DNA of 64,000 nt from Agrilactobacillus composti DSM 18527 = JCM 14202 (GCF_001436375.1 NZ_AZGA01000070.1:118757-182756), one strand, 5' to 3'. Counted from the first letter of the stretch, positions 1 to 9,666 are shown. Numbers and translations are program-made. The notes: a model not told the origin generated them from the sequence alone.

Positions 1-1678
1 TTTGCTTGGTATCGCTGGTATTAAATAAACAAACAAATTCAATGGTCCGGCCCTCCCGGATCAAGGTCAGCATTTGTTCGTTTTCTGGATCAACCCAGAC
101 CATGGGCGCTTCTGACAAGAAGTTGGCATATTGGCGCCGCACGGCAATCAAAGCCTTCATAAAGGCCAACATTTCCCCATCTTGTTTGGTTTCATCCCAA
201 CACATGGGCCGGCGATTATCTGGGTCTTGGTTCCCCACTAAGCTAATTTCATCCCCATAAAAGATACAAGGCACACCCTTTTGTAAAAAGGTAAACGCCA
301 TGGCTGATTTAACCGCGTCCTTATCCCCATTAGCTAAGGTCAAAACCCGCGGTGTGTCATGGGAATCTAAGACATTGAACATCATCTCACTGGTTTGGGC
401 CCGATAGGACATGAGCTGTTGGTTCAAGCCTTCGGTAAAACTGTGATTGTTAATATTATGATATAAGAATTTACGATTGATTAAACCGGTGAATTGATAA
501 TTCATGACCCCGGTAAATTCTGAACCATCTAACCAAGGCTCGGAATTATGCCAAACTTCGCCTAAGATATAAAAATCTGGTTTCAGCTGATGACAGGCCT
601 CAGAAAAGGCTCGCCAGAAATGATGATCCACCTCATCGGCCACATCCAAGCGCCAAGCATCGATATCAAATTGCTCGATCCAATACTTTGCCACCGTCAA
701 TAAATAATCCTGTACCTCCGGATTGGCAGTATTTAACTTAGGCATGTGGGGGGTAAAGGCAAAAGTAGCATAGTTTAATTTACGGGCCACTTCAAAATCA
801 GCCGTAGCTTCATAACTCACTGGGAATTTGCGAATATGGAACCAATCTTTAAAACGGGACTTTTCCTGATGCCGCAAAACATCTTGCCACTGGACGGACT
901 CATCGCCAATGTGGTTGAACACCGCATCTAGCATCACCCGCATCCCCCGGGCATGGGCTTCATCCACTAATTTTTTAAAAGTCTGCTTATCTCCAAAGTC
1001 CGGGTCGATTTCTAAATAATCAATTGTGTCGTATTTATGGTTAGAGGCTGCCTTAAAGATTGGCGTCAAATAAAGGCCATTGATCCCTAAAGCTTGTAAA
1101 TAATCTAAATGGTCAATGATCCCCTGTAAATCCCCACCGTAATAATCTTGGCGGCCAGGATGGGCTTCGGTGTCCCAGGGCAAGGTACCCGGCCGGTCTA
1201 AGGACTTATCACCATTGGCAAAACGCTCTGGAAAAATTTGATACCAGACCGTTTGCTTCACCCATTGGGGGCTTTTGGCCATGTCGATTTGATGGAAATA
1301 AGGCAAGCGGAAGTAGTTGGCCATGTTTTGAATCTCACCGCCATTGAAATCCACACAACCCAATTCCCCATAATAGGTTTGGCTGCCATCTAGACCAGTG
1401 ACGTGAAAGGCATATTGAATCCTAGTAAATTGGGGCCGAAGCTTAATTTCCCAATATTGATGGTTTTGGGTCTCTAAACCCTTATTCATGCGAATGCGGC
1501 GATAGTGCCAACCTATGGCGCCGTTTTTCCGGGGACGGTTGTCAAAGGGATCCCCATAATAGAGGGTGACCTGGGCTACATCAGCTTTAGCCGTGCGCAT
1601 GCGCACAACAAATTCTTTTGGTTTATATAAAAAAGCGTATTCGCTTTCTGTACGATGATACAATGCATCTTTTTTCAT
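1..1678 (-). CDS. Neopullulanase / cyclomaltodextrinase, GH13_20 (3' end missing)
   Basis: The reverse strand is open from an ATG at 1678, preceded by AGAGGA, to the window edge (559 codons), so only the C-terminal end of a roughly 580-residue protein is missing. An N-terminal CBM34-like domain (about 1-120) precedes the alpha-amylase barrel. The four GH13 motifs are readable: DAVFNH at 251-256, WRLDVADEV with the nucleophile D345, GEVW with the acid/base E374, and LDSHD with the stabiliser D441. The spacings of 29 and 67 residues are those of TVAII-type neopullulanases. There is no signal peptide, so it should act in the cytoplasm on maltodextrins, cyclodextrins or pullulan fragments. It lies downstream of pckA but is separated from it by a terminator. 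Cyclomaltodextrinase, neopullulanase and maltogenic amylase cannot be told apart from sequence alone. Confidence 0.93.
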   Translation of the reverse strand, partial: MKKDALYHRTESEYAFLYKPKEFVVRMRTAKADVAQVTLYYGDPFDNRPRKNGAIGWHYRRIRMNKGLETQNHQYWEIKLRPQFTRIQYAFHVTGLDGSQTYYGELGCVDFNGGEIQNMANYFRLPYFHQIDMAKSPQWVKQTVWYQIFPERFANGDKSLDRPGTLPWDTEAHPGRQDYYGGDLQGIIDHLDYLQALGINGLYLTPIFKAASNHKYDTIDYLEIDPDFGDKQTFKKLVDEAHARGMRVMLDAVFNHIGDESVQWQDVLRHQEKSRFKDWFHIRKFPVSYEATADFEVARKLNYATFAFTPHMPKLNTANPEVQDYLLTVAKYWIEQFDIDAWRLDVADEVDHHFWRAFSEACHQLKPDFYILGEVWHNSEPWLDGSEFTGVMNYQFTGLINRKFLYHNINNHSFTEGLNQQLMSYRAQTSEMMFNVLDSHDTPRVLTLANGDKDAVKSAMAFTFLQKGVPCIFYGDEISLVGNQDPDNRRPMCWDETKQDGEMLAFMKALIAVRRQYANFLSEAPMVWVDPENEQMLTLIREGRTIEFVCLFNTSDTKQ

Positions 1679-1701
1679 AAGCGATCCTCTCTTAGATAGG
1701 C

Positions 1702-1788
1702 CATAAAAAATAAAAAAACAACTTGAAACCTTTATTGAGTTCAATTATAAAGCAAATTGCTGAACTCATAAAGTTATTCAAGTTGTTC
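1702..1788 (-). terminator. Long-stem terminator of pckA
   Basis: Outer arms ACAACTTGAA (1718-1727) and TTCAAGTTGT pair, and inner arms around TTTATTGAGTTCA and TGAACTCATAAA pair. On the minus strand the stem runs into a T-rich tract (TTTTTTTATTTTTT). It lies 25 bp past the pckA stop and before the neopullulanase start. Confidence 0.8.
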
Positions 1789-1812
1789 ATGATTATTGTG
1801 GTCTTTTAAGCA

Positions 1813-3456
1813 TTACTTAAGAGTCTTAATGACTTGCGTCAAAAATTGCGTACATTCGTCTGGCAGCGCATGTTTTCTAGTCTCATTATGATGGGTCACA
1901 TAGGCTAGGCGTTGTTGGAATCGTTGCTGCAATAATTGTTTATATTCTTCCCCATTAGGAATGGGATAGTTGGCGTAAGGCAAATAACTTAAGCCGGGAA
2001 TATCCAGGAATGGTTTGAACTTCGCTTTTTGATCCACAATGTCTTCCACCGCTCCCAAGGTTAATTCCTTGGGGATATCTTGATCTAAATAAGCACTGGT
2101 ATTCAAGATATAACATTGGGCATGGCGTTTTTCAAACAAAGCCTTGAAGTCTTGGTAATCTTCAACTAATGGATATAGTCTAAATGGATTGGCATAGGGG
2201 ATGATCACCACTTGTTGCATCTCGGCAGCAGACACGTTTTCAGCGGTGGAGTGCTTGGTGGCTAAGGTCAGCCCAATGGTGGCCGCGGCCACCGGGTTGG
2301 TGACTTGCATCACTGGGGGCAAGGAGTTATCCTTCATGATCCAAAACAGCGCACTAATGGGTTGGGCTTCATAGTCCACCCGATTCTTGGTGATATAGCG
2401 GGATTTCACCATCCGCCCGTTCCCATTTCTCAGGTCTTCGGTGACCAGCACCTTTTGGCCATGTTCATTTAAAGTGACCCCATCGTTCATCACGGTCAAA
2501 CAATAATCTAAGCCGCCCCCAGCCACAGTATAATCGTTGGTTTTATCAAAGTATGCTGGTTCCATGGCCGTGGACGAGCCGTCTGCGCGAGAAATCACGA
2601 AGGCGTCATCATGTAACACGGTGATGTCATATTTATTTTGATGTTTGGCCAAGGTCAACGTCGACTTCCCGGAGCCGGACAAGCCATACATGGCAAAAAC
2701 CGCATCCGCCTGATCTTTAAAATGGAAGCTCTTCAAGCCACCGTGACAGGCGGTATAGCCGTGACGATGGGCGATGGACCAAGCTAGGGTCAACGTCCCC
2801 TTCTTCATCTCACCGAAATAACGCATCCCCAAAAGGGCCGCCACGTTATGTTCTCGGTCAAATAATGCGAGACCATCGGGATATTTAGGATCATGATAGT
2901 CCGGATCCACATATAAATAAATGTCCGGTTCATCATATTGCTTGCTATTATCATAAATCTGTTGATAAGTTTCATTTAAAAACTGAAAGTTCATGACATA
3001 CGAATATAAATTATGTTCATACCCCTTGGGAATACAGACGTGAGCTTTGACCATAAAGTTTTTATCCAGCCCCACCAAAACATCACTGCGCCAAAATGGG
3101 TGCCGATTGTCTTGATAAATTGCTTCTTGTAAGTCGTTTAACAGGGCTGTGGCATCGGTATCCGTCTCCTCTTGGAGAATCCGCCGCGCCTTAGCGGTCC
3201 GGCCCACGATTTTACCATGATTATAAACTAATACCTTCGCATCACTAGGCAAGCCCAGATCATCGGTATGTTTAACCGGCATATCGGTGACGATCGTATC
3301 TGGATTTGCTTTAGCCAGTTCATAAATTGCACTGACGTTTTGTAATGGTGTGACATTTTGACCGTAAAATGCCGTTTCAACCATAACTTTCATCCGAGAA
3401 AATGCCTTGTTCTTAGCATTGATCGTATCATTATTAAAGTATTGAATCGTACTCAT
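1813..3456 (-). CDS. pckA: Phosphoenolpyruvate carboxykinase (ATP)
   Basis: 547 residues. ATP-dependent PEPCK interconverts oxaloacetate and PEP plus CO2. The P-loop GLSGSGKST is at 258-266. The preceding segment with YFGEMKKG and the basic, histidine-rich stretch is typical of the ATP-type family, and the length fits (about 530-550). I chose the ATG at 3456 because AAAGGTGG sits 8 bases upstream; a GTG four codons earlier lies inside that ribosome binding site. In lactobacilli the enzyme may run towards oxaloacetate and PEP in either direction depending on malate or citrate supply; a malic enzyme gene lies 21 kb away. A cre-like site sits just upstream, suggesting CcpA control, and a strong terminator follows. 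Confidence 0.95.
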   Translation of the reverse strand: MSTIQYFNNDTINAKNKAFSRMKVMVETAFYGQNVTPLQNVSAIYELAKANPDTIVTDMPVKHTDDLGLPSDAKVLVYNHGKIVGRTAKARRILQEETDTDATALLNDLQEAIYQDNRHPFWRSDVLVGLDKNFMVKAHVCIPKGYEHNLYSYVMNFQFLNETYQQIYDNSKQYDEPDIYLYVDPDYHDPKYPDGLALFDREHNVAALLGMRYFGEMKKGTLTLAWSIAHRHGYTACHGGLKSFHFKDQADAVFAMYGLSGSGKSTLTLAKHQNKYDITVLHDDAFVISRADGSSTAMEPAYFDKTNDYTVAGGGLDYCLTVMNDGVTLNEHGQKVLVTEDLRNGNGRMVKSRYITKNRVDYEAQPISALFWIMKDNSLPPVMQVTNPVAAATIGLTLATKHSTAENVSAAEMQQVVIIPYANPFRLYPLVEDYQDFKALFEKRHAQCYILNTSAYLDQDIPKELTLGAVEDIVDQKAKFKPFLDIPGLSYLPYANYPIPNGEEYKQLLQQRFQQRLAYVTHHNETRKHALPDECTQFLTQVIKTLK

Positions 3457-3476
3457 TACAAGAACCACCTTTCCAT

Positions 3477-3491
3477 AATTAACGCTTTCAT
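3477..3491 (-). promoter_or_regulatory. Candidate cre (CcpA) site before pckA
   Basis: Read on the minus strand the site is ATGAAAGCGTTAATT. It matches WTGNAANCGNWNNCW at all defined positions except the next-to-last C. It lies 20 bp upstream of the pckA start, between a possible -10 and the ribosome binding site, so a bound CcpA would block initiation or elongation. The match is by eye only. Confidence 0.5.
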
Positions 3492-3564
3492 TTCATACTT
3501 ATAGAATACCACATTCCCTGGGTAGCAGTTTTGTGAAACACTTCATTTATGGTGACCAAACCCG

Positions 3565-3594
3565 TTGGACTAATTCAAGATTTTAAGCTAGAAT
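3565..3594 (+). promoter_or_regulatory. Promoter of pepC
   Basis: TTGGAC (3565-3570), an 18-bp spacer and TAGAAT (3589-3594) lie 64 bp upstream of the pepC start. Confidence 0.5.
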
Positions 3595-3657
3595 GATGCT
3601 TGTTGTTCTATTATTAAAATCGGGTGTTGAACCACCCTACTTTAGGAGGCACTTTTA

Positions 3658-4998
3658 ATGACGCAACCAATCACTAATGAAAATCTTCAAGACTTCACGG
3701 ATACATTCCATAAGTTACCTAAAAGTGAAGCTTTGGCCCGGACTACCATGAAAAATGGTATCTTGGCCAGCAGTGAATCTATTCAATCCCAAAGCGCAAT
3801 GGAACCCGTTTTCTCCGTTGAGTTAAACACCGGTACTGTTGCGAACCAAAAACAATCTGGTCGTTGCTGGATGTTTGCTGCGTTAAACACCATGCGTCAT
3901 CCCTTACAAGACCAATTCAAGTTAAAGGGTTTTGAATTATCCCAAAACTACACCAACTTCTGGGATAAACTAGAAAAATCTAACTACTTTTATGAAAATA
4001 TCTTAAATACAGCTGGTCTGCCCGTTGAAGACCGCAAAGTTGCTTTCTTATTGGCTACCCCCCAACAAGATGGCGGCCAATGGGATATGTTGTGTGCGTT
4101 GATCGAAAAATATGGCATCGTACCAAAATCTGTCATGCCAGAAACTTACAACAGTTCCACTTCCCGGGAATTAAATACGGTCTTGAATACTAAATTACGT
4201 AAAGATGCCATCAAATTACGCCAGTTAGTCAACGATGGTGCCGATGACAGCCAAATTGCCGCTACCCGTAAAATCATGGTCGGTGAAGTTTACCGGATCT
4301 TGGTCTTTGCCTTGGGCGAACCCGTGAAAGACTTTGATTGGGAATATAAAGATGACGATGGCAATTACCATCAAGACCATGTGACCCCACAAGAATTCTT
4401 TACGAAATATGTAGGCTGGAACTTGGCCGATTATGTCTCCATGATCAACTCCCCAACCGCTGACAAGCCTTACAACCACTTATACACCGTGGAAATGTTA
4501 GGTAATGTGGTGGGCGGCCGCCAAGTACGTCATATGAACTTAGACATTGATACCTTCAAACAATTAGCCGTGAAACAATTACAAAATGGCGAAACAGTTT
4601 GGTTTGGGAGTGATGTGGGTCAAAGCAGTGATCGTAAGGCCGGTATCTTAGATACGGAAATTTATCAATTAGACGATTTGTTTGATGTGGATCTATCCCT
4701 AACGAAGGCCCAACGCCTAGACTATAGTGAAAGCCTCATGACCCACGCCATGGTCTTGACTGGTGTGGACTTAGTGGATGGCAAGCCAACTAAATGGAAA
4801 GTTGAAAACTCTTGGGGCGATAAAGTCGGTCATAAAGGTTACTTCGTCATGAGTGATGCTTGGTTTGACCAATTTGTTTACCAAGTTGTCATCAACAAAA
4901 AATATTTAACAGATGACCAATTAAACGTCATCAACACGGAATATGACCAACCTAAAGTTTTGGCTCCTTGGGATCCAATGGGTGCTTTAGCCCTTTAA
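3658..4998 (+). CDS. pepC: Aminopeptidase C (bleomycin hydrolase family)
   Basis: 446 residues, the usual size for lactobacillar PepC, a cytoplasmic C1-type cysteine aminopeptidase that trims peptides from milk or plant proteins. The catalytic cysteine is in QSGRCWMF (C70), the histidine is in MTHAMVLTG, and the asparagine in VENSWG near residue 386. The C-terminal tail ends with residues typical of self-compartmentalising bleomycin hydrolases. The start has AGGAGG eight bases upstream. It is monocistronic with its own promoter and a terminator. Confidence 0.97.
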   Translation: MTQPITNENLQDFTDTFHKLPKSEALARTTMKNGILASSESIQSQSAMEPVFSVELNTGTVANQKQSGRCWMFAALNTMRHPLQDQFKLKGFELSQNYTNFWDKLEKSNYFYENILNTAGLPVEDRKVAFLLATPQQDGGQWDMLCALIEKYGIVPKSVMPETYNSSTSRELNTVLNTKLRKDAIKLRQLVNDGADDSQIAATRKIMVGEVYRILVFALGEPVKDFDWEYKDDDGNYHQDHVTPQEFFTKYVGWNLADYVSMINSPTADKPYNHLYTVEMLGNVVGGRQVRHMNLDIDTFKQLAVKQLQNGETVWFGSDVGQSSDRKAGILDTEIYQLDDLFDVDLSLTKAQRLDYSESLMTHAMVLTGVDLVDGKPTKWKVENSWGDKVGHKGYFVMSDAWFDQFVYQVVINKKYLTDDQLNVINTEYDQPKVLAPWDPMGALAL

Positions 4999-5014
4999 TA
5001 AACTAGCCTTATCA

Positions 5015-5070
5015 AAACCGTAAATCTGCTCCGACACGACTTGTGTCGCAACGGATTTGCGGTTTTTTTT
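5015..5070 (+). terminator. Terminator of pepC
   Basis: AACCGtAAATC pairs with GATTTgCGGTT around a loop that contains a second small stem (CGACAC/GTGTCG). Eight T residues follow. Confidence 0.9.
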
Positions 5071-5160
5071 GACTTGTCAGATTAATTATTTTATGATGGT
5101 TCCTGACTTTAGAAGTCATGCTAAAAATCCGTTTACCCAACGTTCTAGGAGATCAAGAAA

Positions 5161-7209
5161 ATGAATAAGTTCACACGTATTAAAACGCCCACCAAAGGCA
5201 AGCGGCTTTCCGCAGCTGGCCTGTTAATTGCCCTGGGGGTCGTCTATGGGGACATTGGGACCTCACCGCTTTATGTCATGAAGTCCATCGTTGCCGGAAA
5301 TGGCGGCATGGGTAAAATCAGTGATGAGTTCATCACCGGTTCAGTGTCATTAATATTCTGGACCTTAGTGATCATTACCACTTTAAAGTACGTCCTCATT
5401 GCACTACGGGCCGATAACAACGGTGAAGGTGGTATTTTTGCCTTGTACACTTTGATCCGTAAACGGGCCGCCTGGCTGATCGTCCCGGCCATGGTGGGGG
5501 GTGCCTTTTTGCTGGCCGATGGGATGCTGACCCCGTCAGTGACCGTTACCACCGCCATTGAAGGCCTGAAGGGCACCCCTTTAAACGGTAAAATTTTATT
5601 ACATTCCCAATCAGAAGTTATTTTAGTCACCATCGTGATCCTAACGTTCTTGTTCTTCATTCAACGTTTTGGGACCGAGTCCATTGGTAAGGCCTTTGGA
5701 CCAATCATGTTCATTTGGTTTGCTTTTATCGGCGGCATCGGCTTGTTTAGTATTGTCAAAGATCCGCTGATCCTAAGAGCCTTAAACCCTTATTATGCCA
5801 TTAAAATCTTATTCTCCCCGGAAAATAAAGCCGGCATTTTCATCTTAGGTAGTGTTTTCCTAGCCACCACCGGGGCAGAAGCCTTGTATTCGGACATGGG
5901 CCATGTGGGTCGGCGCAACATTTATGGCAGTTGGCCCTTCGTTAATCTTTGTCTGGTGTTAAACTATTTTGGCCAAGCCGTTTGGATCCATCAAAATAAC
6001 GGCACCAATGCTTTTCAACACATCGCCGACTTCAACCCATTTTTTGAAATGATGCCTAGCTTTTTAAAACTCTTCACCATCATCATTGCCACCTTAGCCG
6101 CCATCATCGCCTCCCAGGCTTTGATTTCCGGATCTTACACCTTGGTTTCTGAAGGCATTCGCTTGCGTTTGCTCCCCCGCTTACATGTGATCTATCCCAC
6201 CAACTCCCGGGGGCAGTTGTACATCCCCGTGGTCAATATCATCTTATGGCTGGTGTGCTGTACCATCGTCTACACCTTCCAGACTTCAGAACACATGGAA
6301 GCTGCCTATGGCTTAGCCATCACCATGACCATGTTGATGACCACGATTTTACTCTTCGAATTCCTACGCCTGAAAAAAGTGCCCACCATTATCAGTTTGG
6401 GTTCTCTATTATTCTTTGGCTCTGTGGAAACCATGTTCTTCATCTCTAGTATCATCAAATTTGCCCACGGTGGCTGGGTCACGGTCTTAATTGGCTTAGT
6501 GATTTTAAGCATCATGTTCATTTGGCAGATGGGCGACTACTATCGCTATAACAATATCTACCGGACTGAAGATGTTTCCTTATTAGCTTATAAGAATCAG
6601 CTCCATGCCTTGTCCGAAGATACTACCAACCCCTTGTATACCACTAATTTAGTGTATATGACCAAAGTCCATGATGAACGCTACATCAAAAAGACCATTT
6701 TGTATTCCATCTTGGACAAACGGCCAAAACGTGCGCAGATTTATTGGTTCGTCACTGTGAATGTCACCGATGATCCTTACAGTGCCGGTTACACTGTGGA
6801 GACTTTTGACACGGACTACATGATCAATGTCCAGCTGTACTTAGGGTTTAGAGTGGAGCAAAAAGTCAATATCTTCTTGCGGCAGATCATCAATGACATG
6901 ATTGCCAAGGGCGAGCTACCCCGCCAGCCGCAACAATATACCACGATCCCTGACCGGGAAGTGGGTGACTTCTCTTTTGTCATGTTACAAGAAGAGCTGT
7001 CCCCTGAAACTGAGCTGGGCAGTTACCAAAAGGCCATTATCCAAGCGCGTTTGTTCCTACAAAAAATCACGCTTTCCCCGGCCACTTGGTTTGGCCTGGA
7101 ATATGCTGATGTGGTCACCGAGCGGGTACCATTGATTTTGGGTAAAGTTCCTATCGTCAAATTAAAACGTTTGAAACAAAAACCTGAAAATAGCAGCGAT
7201 ACCCTTTAA
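5161..7209 (+). CDS. kup: Low-affinity potassium uptake protein Kup
   Basis: 682 residues. KUP/HAK/KT-family K+:H+ symporter of the cytoplasmic membrane. The family signature GVVYGDIGTSPLYV is at about residues 27-40, followed by about 12 hydrophobic segments to residue 440 and a soluble C-terminal domain of roughly 200 residues. The start has AGGAG nine bases upstream. It is a single gene between two good terminators. I see no c-di-AMP (ydaO-type) riboswitch in the short leader, so regulation may be post-translational. Confidence 0.96.
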   Translation: MNKFTRIKTPTKGKRLSAAGLLIALGVVYGDIGTSPLYVMKSIVAGNGGMGKISDEFITGSVSLIFWTLVIITTLKYVLIALRADNNGEGGIFALYTLIRKRAAWLIVPAMVGGAFLLADGMLTPSVTVTTAIEGLKGTPLNGKILLHSQSEVILVTIVILTFLFFIQRFGTESIGKAFGPIMFIWFAFIGGIGLFSIVKDPLILRALNPYYAIKILFSPENKAGIFILGSVFLATTGAEALYSDMGHVGRRNIYGSWPFVNLCLVLNYFGQAVWIHQNNGTNAFQHIADFNPFFEMMPSFLKLFTIIIATLAAIIASQALISGSYTLVSEGIRLRLLPRLHVIYPTNSRGQLYIPVVNIILWLVCCTIVYTFQTSEHMEAAYGLAITMTMLMTTILLFEFLRLKKVPTIISLGSLLFFGSVETMFFISSIIKFAHGGWVTVLIGLVILSIMFIWQMGDYYRYNNIYRTEDVSLLAYKNQLHALSEDTTNPLYTTNLVYMTKVHDERYIKKTILYSILDKRPKRAQIYWFVTVNVTDDPYSAGYTVETFDTDYMINVQLYLGFRVEQKVNIFLRQIINDMIAKGELPRQPQQYTTIPDREVGDFSFVMLQEELSPETELGSYQKAIIQARLFLQKITLSPATWFGLEYADVVTERVPLILGKVPIVKLKRLKQKPENSSDTL

Positions 7210-7215
7210 ACCCAT

Positions 7216-7262
7216 AAAGCGCCTTAAAACTAGTCTATTCGCTAGTTTTAAGGCGCTTTTTT
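7216..7262. terminator. Terminator between kup and gpmA
   Basis: An 18-bp perfect stem (AAAGCGCCTTAAAACTAG and its complement) is followed by T6 on the plus strand. The minus strand tail is weaker (TTTAT). The tract touches the gpmA stop codon. Confidence 0.92.
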
Positions 7263-7938
7263 AGTCGTAAAGGCGTTGTTTATCGCTCAAGGTCATGTCT
7301 TTGGCAAAGTCATAAATGATGGCTTCGCCATTTTGAACTTCTACCCCATCAATGTCAGTATCAGAAATCGCTTCGACGTATTTGATCAAAGCCCGCAGGC
7401 TACTGCCATGGGCCACCACCAATTGCGCTTCTCCTTGCTTTAGCCGGGGAACGATGTTGGCTTGATAATAGGGTTGTAAGCGTGCTGAGGCCATTTTTAG
7501 GCTCTCCCCTCTAGGGATAGCTCGAGGATCTAAATTCGCATAGCGGCGGTCATTATCGGCCTTTTCCAGCAGGGGTGGCACACTGGCATAGCCCCGCCGC
7601 CAGCGGGCCACTTGGCGCTTGCCAAATATTTCCCGGGTAATATCTTTATTCAATCCCCGCAAAGCCCCATAGTGGCGTTCATTTAGCCGCCAAGTCTTAA
7701 ACAGGGGTAAGTCATTTAAGTGTAATTGCTCTAAAACTAAGTAGCTGGTCATGATGGCCCGTTGTAATACCGAAGTATGACAAGCCTTAAAGTCAATGCC
7801 TAAAGTAGCCAGCTTCGCCCCAATGGCTTTGGCTTCCTGGCACCCCGTGGTGGTCAGAGGTACATCAGACCACCCGGTGTATACATTATCACGATTCGCG
7901 GTACTTTCGCCGTGGCGAATTAAAACCAATTGGGTCAT
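7261..7938 (-). CDS. gpmA: 2,3-bisphosphoglycerate-dependent phosphoglycerate mutase
   Basis: 225 residues. Glycolytic interconversion of 3- and 2-phosphoglycerate. The phosphohistidine motif LIRHGES is at the N-terminus, followed by GWSDVPLT, ERHYGALRGLNK and the second catalytic histidine in VAHGSSLRAL. I chose the second ATG (7938) because AAAGGA is 8 bases upstream; the earlier ATG at 7947 lies within that ribosome binding site. Sequences such as ALRGLNK and the rather divergent C-terminus suggest a paralogue rather than necessarily the main housekeeping mutase. It is convergent with kup and shares its terminator. Confidence 0.92.
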   Translation of the reverse strand: MTQLVLIRHGESTANRDNVYTGWSDVPLTTTGCQEAKAIGAKLATLGIDFKACHTSVLQRAIMTSYLVLEQLHLNDLPLFKTWRLNERHYGALRGLNKDITREIFGKRQVARWRRGYASVPPLLEKADNDRRYANLDPRAIPRGESLKMASARLQPYYQANIVPRLKQGEAQLVVAHGSSLRALIKYVEAISDTDIDGVEVQNGEAIIYDFAKDMTLSDKQRLYD

Positions 7939-8043
7939 TTTATTCATCCTTTAAATATTAATTAAATGCAAGCCACAGTTGAATTATTATAATAATATGA
8001 GATACAATGAGAACATATTCATATTTCTGTCACGGAGGTTATT

Positions 8044-8907
8044 ATGAAAATTCAAGTCCCTGCAACAACGGCCAACCTGGGCGCCGGCATCGATTCCTGC
8101 GGCCTAGCTTTATCTTTATATATGAGCATTGAAGTTGGTGCTGAAACTGTCGAATGGCTGGTACAGCACAATCTGCAAAAGAGCATCCCCACTGATTATA
8201 CCAACATTTTAGTCCAAACGATTCGCCAAACTGCCCCGGACGTTTTACCCCATCTTTTGATCGTCCGCTCTGAAATTCCCACGGAACGGGGGTTAGGCAG
8301 CAGTGCTGCTGCCGTAGTAGCCGGCGTTGAATTAGCCAATCGCCTAGGCAACTTACATATGACCATGGAGGAAAAAATTGCCGCCGCCGTTGCCATTGAA
8401 GGCCATCCTGACAACGTGGCCCCTGCCTTTCGGGGCAACTTCGTCACCGCTGCAGTAGTGGATGGCAATGTGTATTCCGTCCGGCACCGTTTCCCCATGG
8501 CGACCATCGTCGCTTATATTCCAGACGTTCGCCTACCTTCTTTTGAAAGCCGTAGCGTGCTGCCAGAAACCATTTCTTACGACCAAGCTATCACTGGCAG
8601 TGCCATTTCAAATGTCATGATTGCCGCACTGATCAGTGGTGATTTGCAATTAGCCGGCCCCATGATGGAAGCTGACACCCTCCAAGAAGCCTATCGGGAT
8701 CAATTTGTCCCAGATTTGGCGGCCAAACGGCGTATCGCCAAGGCCAATGGGGCATACGCCACCTTTATCTCTGGTGCGGGTCCGGCCATCATCAGTGTTT
8801 GTCCTGAGGAAAAAGCCGATGCCATCATCCAAGCGCTCAAAGCCCAAAGCCATTCTGGGCAGTTCTTAAAACTTTCCGTGGATCAAGACGGCCTACAAGT
8901 ATTCTAA
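8044..8907 (+). CDS. thrB: Homoserine kinase
   Basis: 287 residues. GHMP-family kinase that phosphorylates homoserine with ATP on the way to threonine. Visible motifs are PATTANLGAG at 6-15, the ATP-binding GLGSSAAA at 83-90, EGHPDNVAPA and the C-terminal SGAGPAI. The start has GGAGG seven bases upstream. It stands alone rather than in a hom-thrB or thrC operon. Aspartate semialdehyde dehydrogenase is encoded 5 kb away at 13928-15019, but the other threonine genes are not in this window. Confidence 0.95.
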   Translation: MKIQVPATTANLGAGIDSCGLALSLYMSIEVGAETVEWLVQHNLQKSIPTDYTNILVQTIRQTAPDVLPHLLIVRSEIPTERGLGSSAAAVVAGVELANRLGNLHMTMEEKIAAAVAIEGHPDNVAPAFRGNFVTAAVVDGNVYSVRHRFPMATIVAYIPDVRLPSFESRSVLPETISYDQAITGSAISNVMIAALISGDLQLAGPMMEADTLQEAYRDQFVPDLAAKRRIAKANGAYATFISGAGPAIISVCPEEKADAIIQALKAQSHSGQFLKLSVDQDGLQVF

Positions 8908-8918
8908 TACGCGCCAAT

Positions 8919-8972
8919 CAAAAATTCGACCTGTTTTGCGCATTAAAGCGCTCACAAGTCGAATTTTTTTAA
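8919..8972. terminator. Terminator between thrB and folT
   Basis: AAAAATTCGAC pairs with GTCGAATTTTT around a loop with GCGC and GCGC arms. T7 follows on the plus strand and T5 on the minus strand, so it can serve both convergent genes. Confidence 0.85.
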
Positions 8973-8975
8973 TTT

Positions 8976-9494
8976 TTAAATTTGAACCTGCGCCAAACTA
9001 GCCAAGCGATCTGTGAAGTACTTCCGGTTTAAGACCCATAAAACCGCCACGTAAATGATCAATGTAACAATTTCTTGCGGCACTCGTTGGGCAAACAAAG
9101 CTGGCCAAGACGTGGTGTACATCATATGTAGCCATAAACTATTCAAGAAGAGGTTTAAAATAAAAGTCACGATGGCTGTGGCTGCAGTAATGCGCCACAA
9201 GTTTAGTTTGCGGTGTAAAAAGTAGCCAAAGACAAAACCGGATAACCAGGCTGTCACCGCAAAACCTAAGAAGAAGGCAAATTTTGGAAATAATAGCATC
9301 CCCAACAAATAAGATAAGCCCGAGATATTGGCCGTGACCCAAGACCCAAATAAATAGGCACAGATTGCCATGGGAATAAACCCAAATGAGATTTTAGTTA
9401 GTAAAAACTGAATCGAAAACATGCTCCCCAACACCAGTTGTAAGGCCATTAGGACTGCCATTAATGTTAGTCGTCGTAAATTAAACTGTTTCAA
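8976..9494 (-). CDS. folT: ECF transporter S-component, folate type (FolT-like)
   Basis: 172 residues with about six membrane segments. The N-terminal RRLTLMAVLMALQLVLG helix, the GFIPMAICAYLFG segment and the C-terminal NLFLNSLWLHMMY motif resemble the FolT family that hands folate to a shared EcfA1-EcfA2-EcfT module. That module is encoded at 45721-48189, typical of group II ECF systems where S-components are scattered. The start is TTG at 9494 with GGGAG upstream. I looked for a tetrahydrofolate riboswitch in the 170 bp upstream and did not see one. Substrate assignment rests on recognition of the family only. Confidence 0.8.
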   Translation of the reverse strand: MKQFNLRRLTLMAVLMALQLVLGSMFSIQFLLTKISFGFIPMAICAYLFGSWVTANISGLSYLLGMLLFPKFAFFLGFAVTAWLSGFVFGYFLHRKLNLWRITAATAIVTFILNLFLNSLWLHMMYTTSWPALFAQRVPQEIVTLIIYVAVLWVLNRKYFTDRLASLAQVQI

Positions 9495-9589
9495 TATTCG
9501 TATCTCCCATCTTTATAGTTATTTTTGGAACAAAAACTGTTGTTATTCTACCATAACGCTAATCTTATGTCATTAAATTCCCATTTTCC

Positions 9590-9635
9590 AAAATAAATAA
9601 CCAGTCACTAAGTCTTTAAAGACTAGTGATTGGCT
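9590..9635 (-). terminator. Terminator of the EamA-type gene
   Basis: CCAATCACTA-GTCTTTAAAGAC-TAGTGACTGG forms a long stem with one bulge. On the minus strand it is followed by TTATTTATTTT. Confidence 0.75.
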
Positions 9636-9666
9636 ATAATATAGGCTAATTGTTTCTAATTCAATT

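Noticed and set aside
9495..9660. Tetrahydrofolate riboswitch upstream of folT
   Set aside because: No THF riboswitch core or matching stems are visible; only a terminator hairpin and AT-rich sequence are found.
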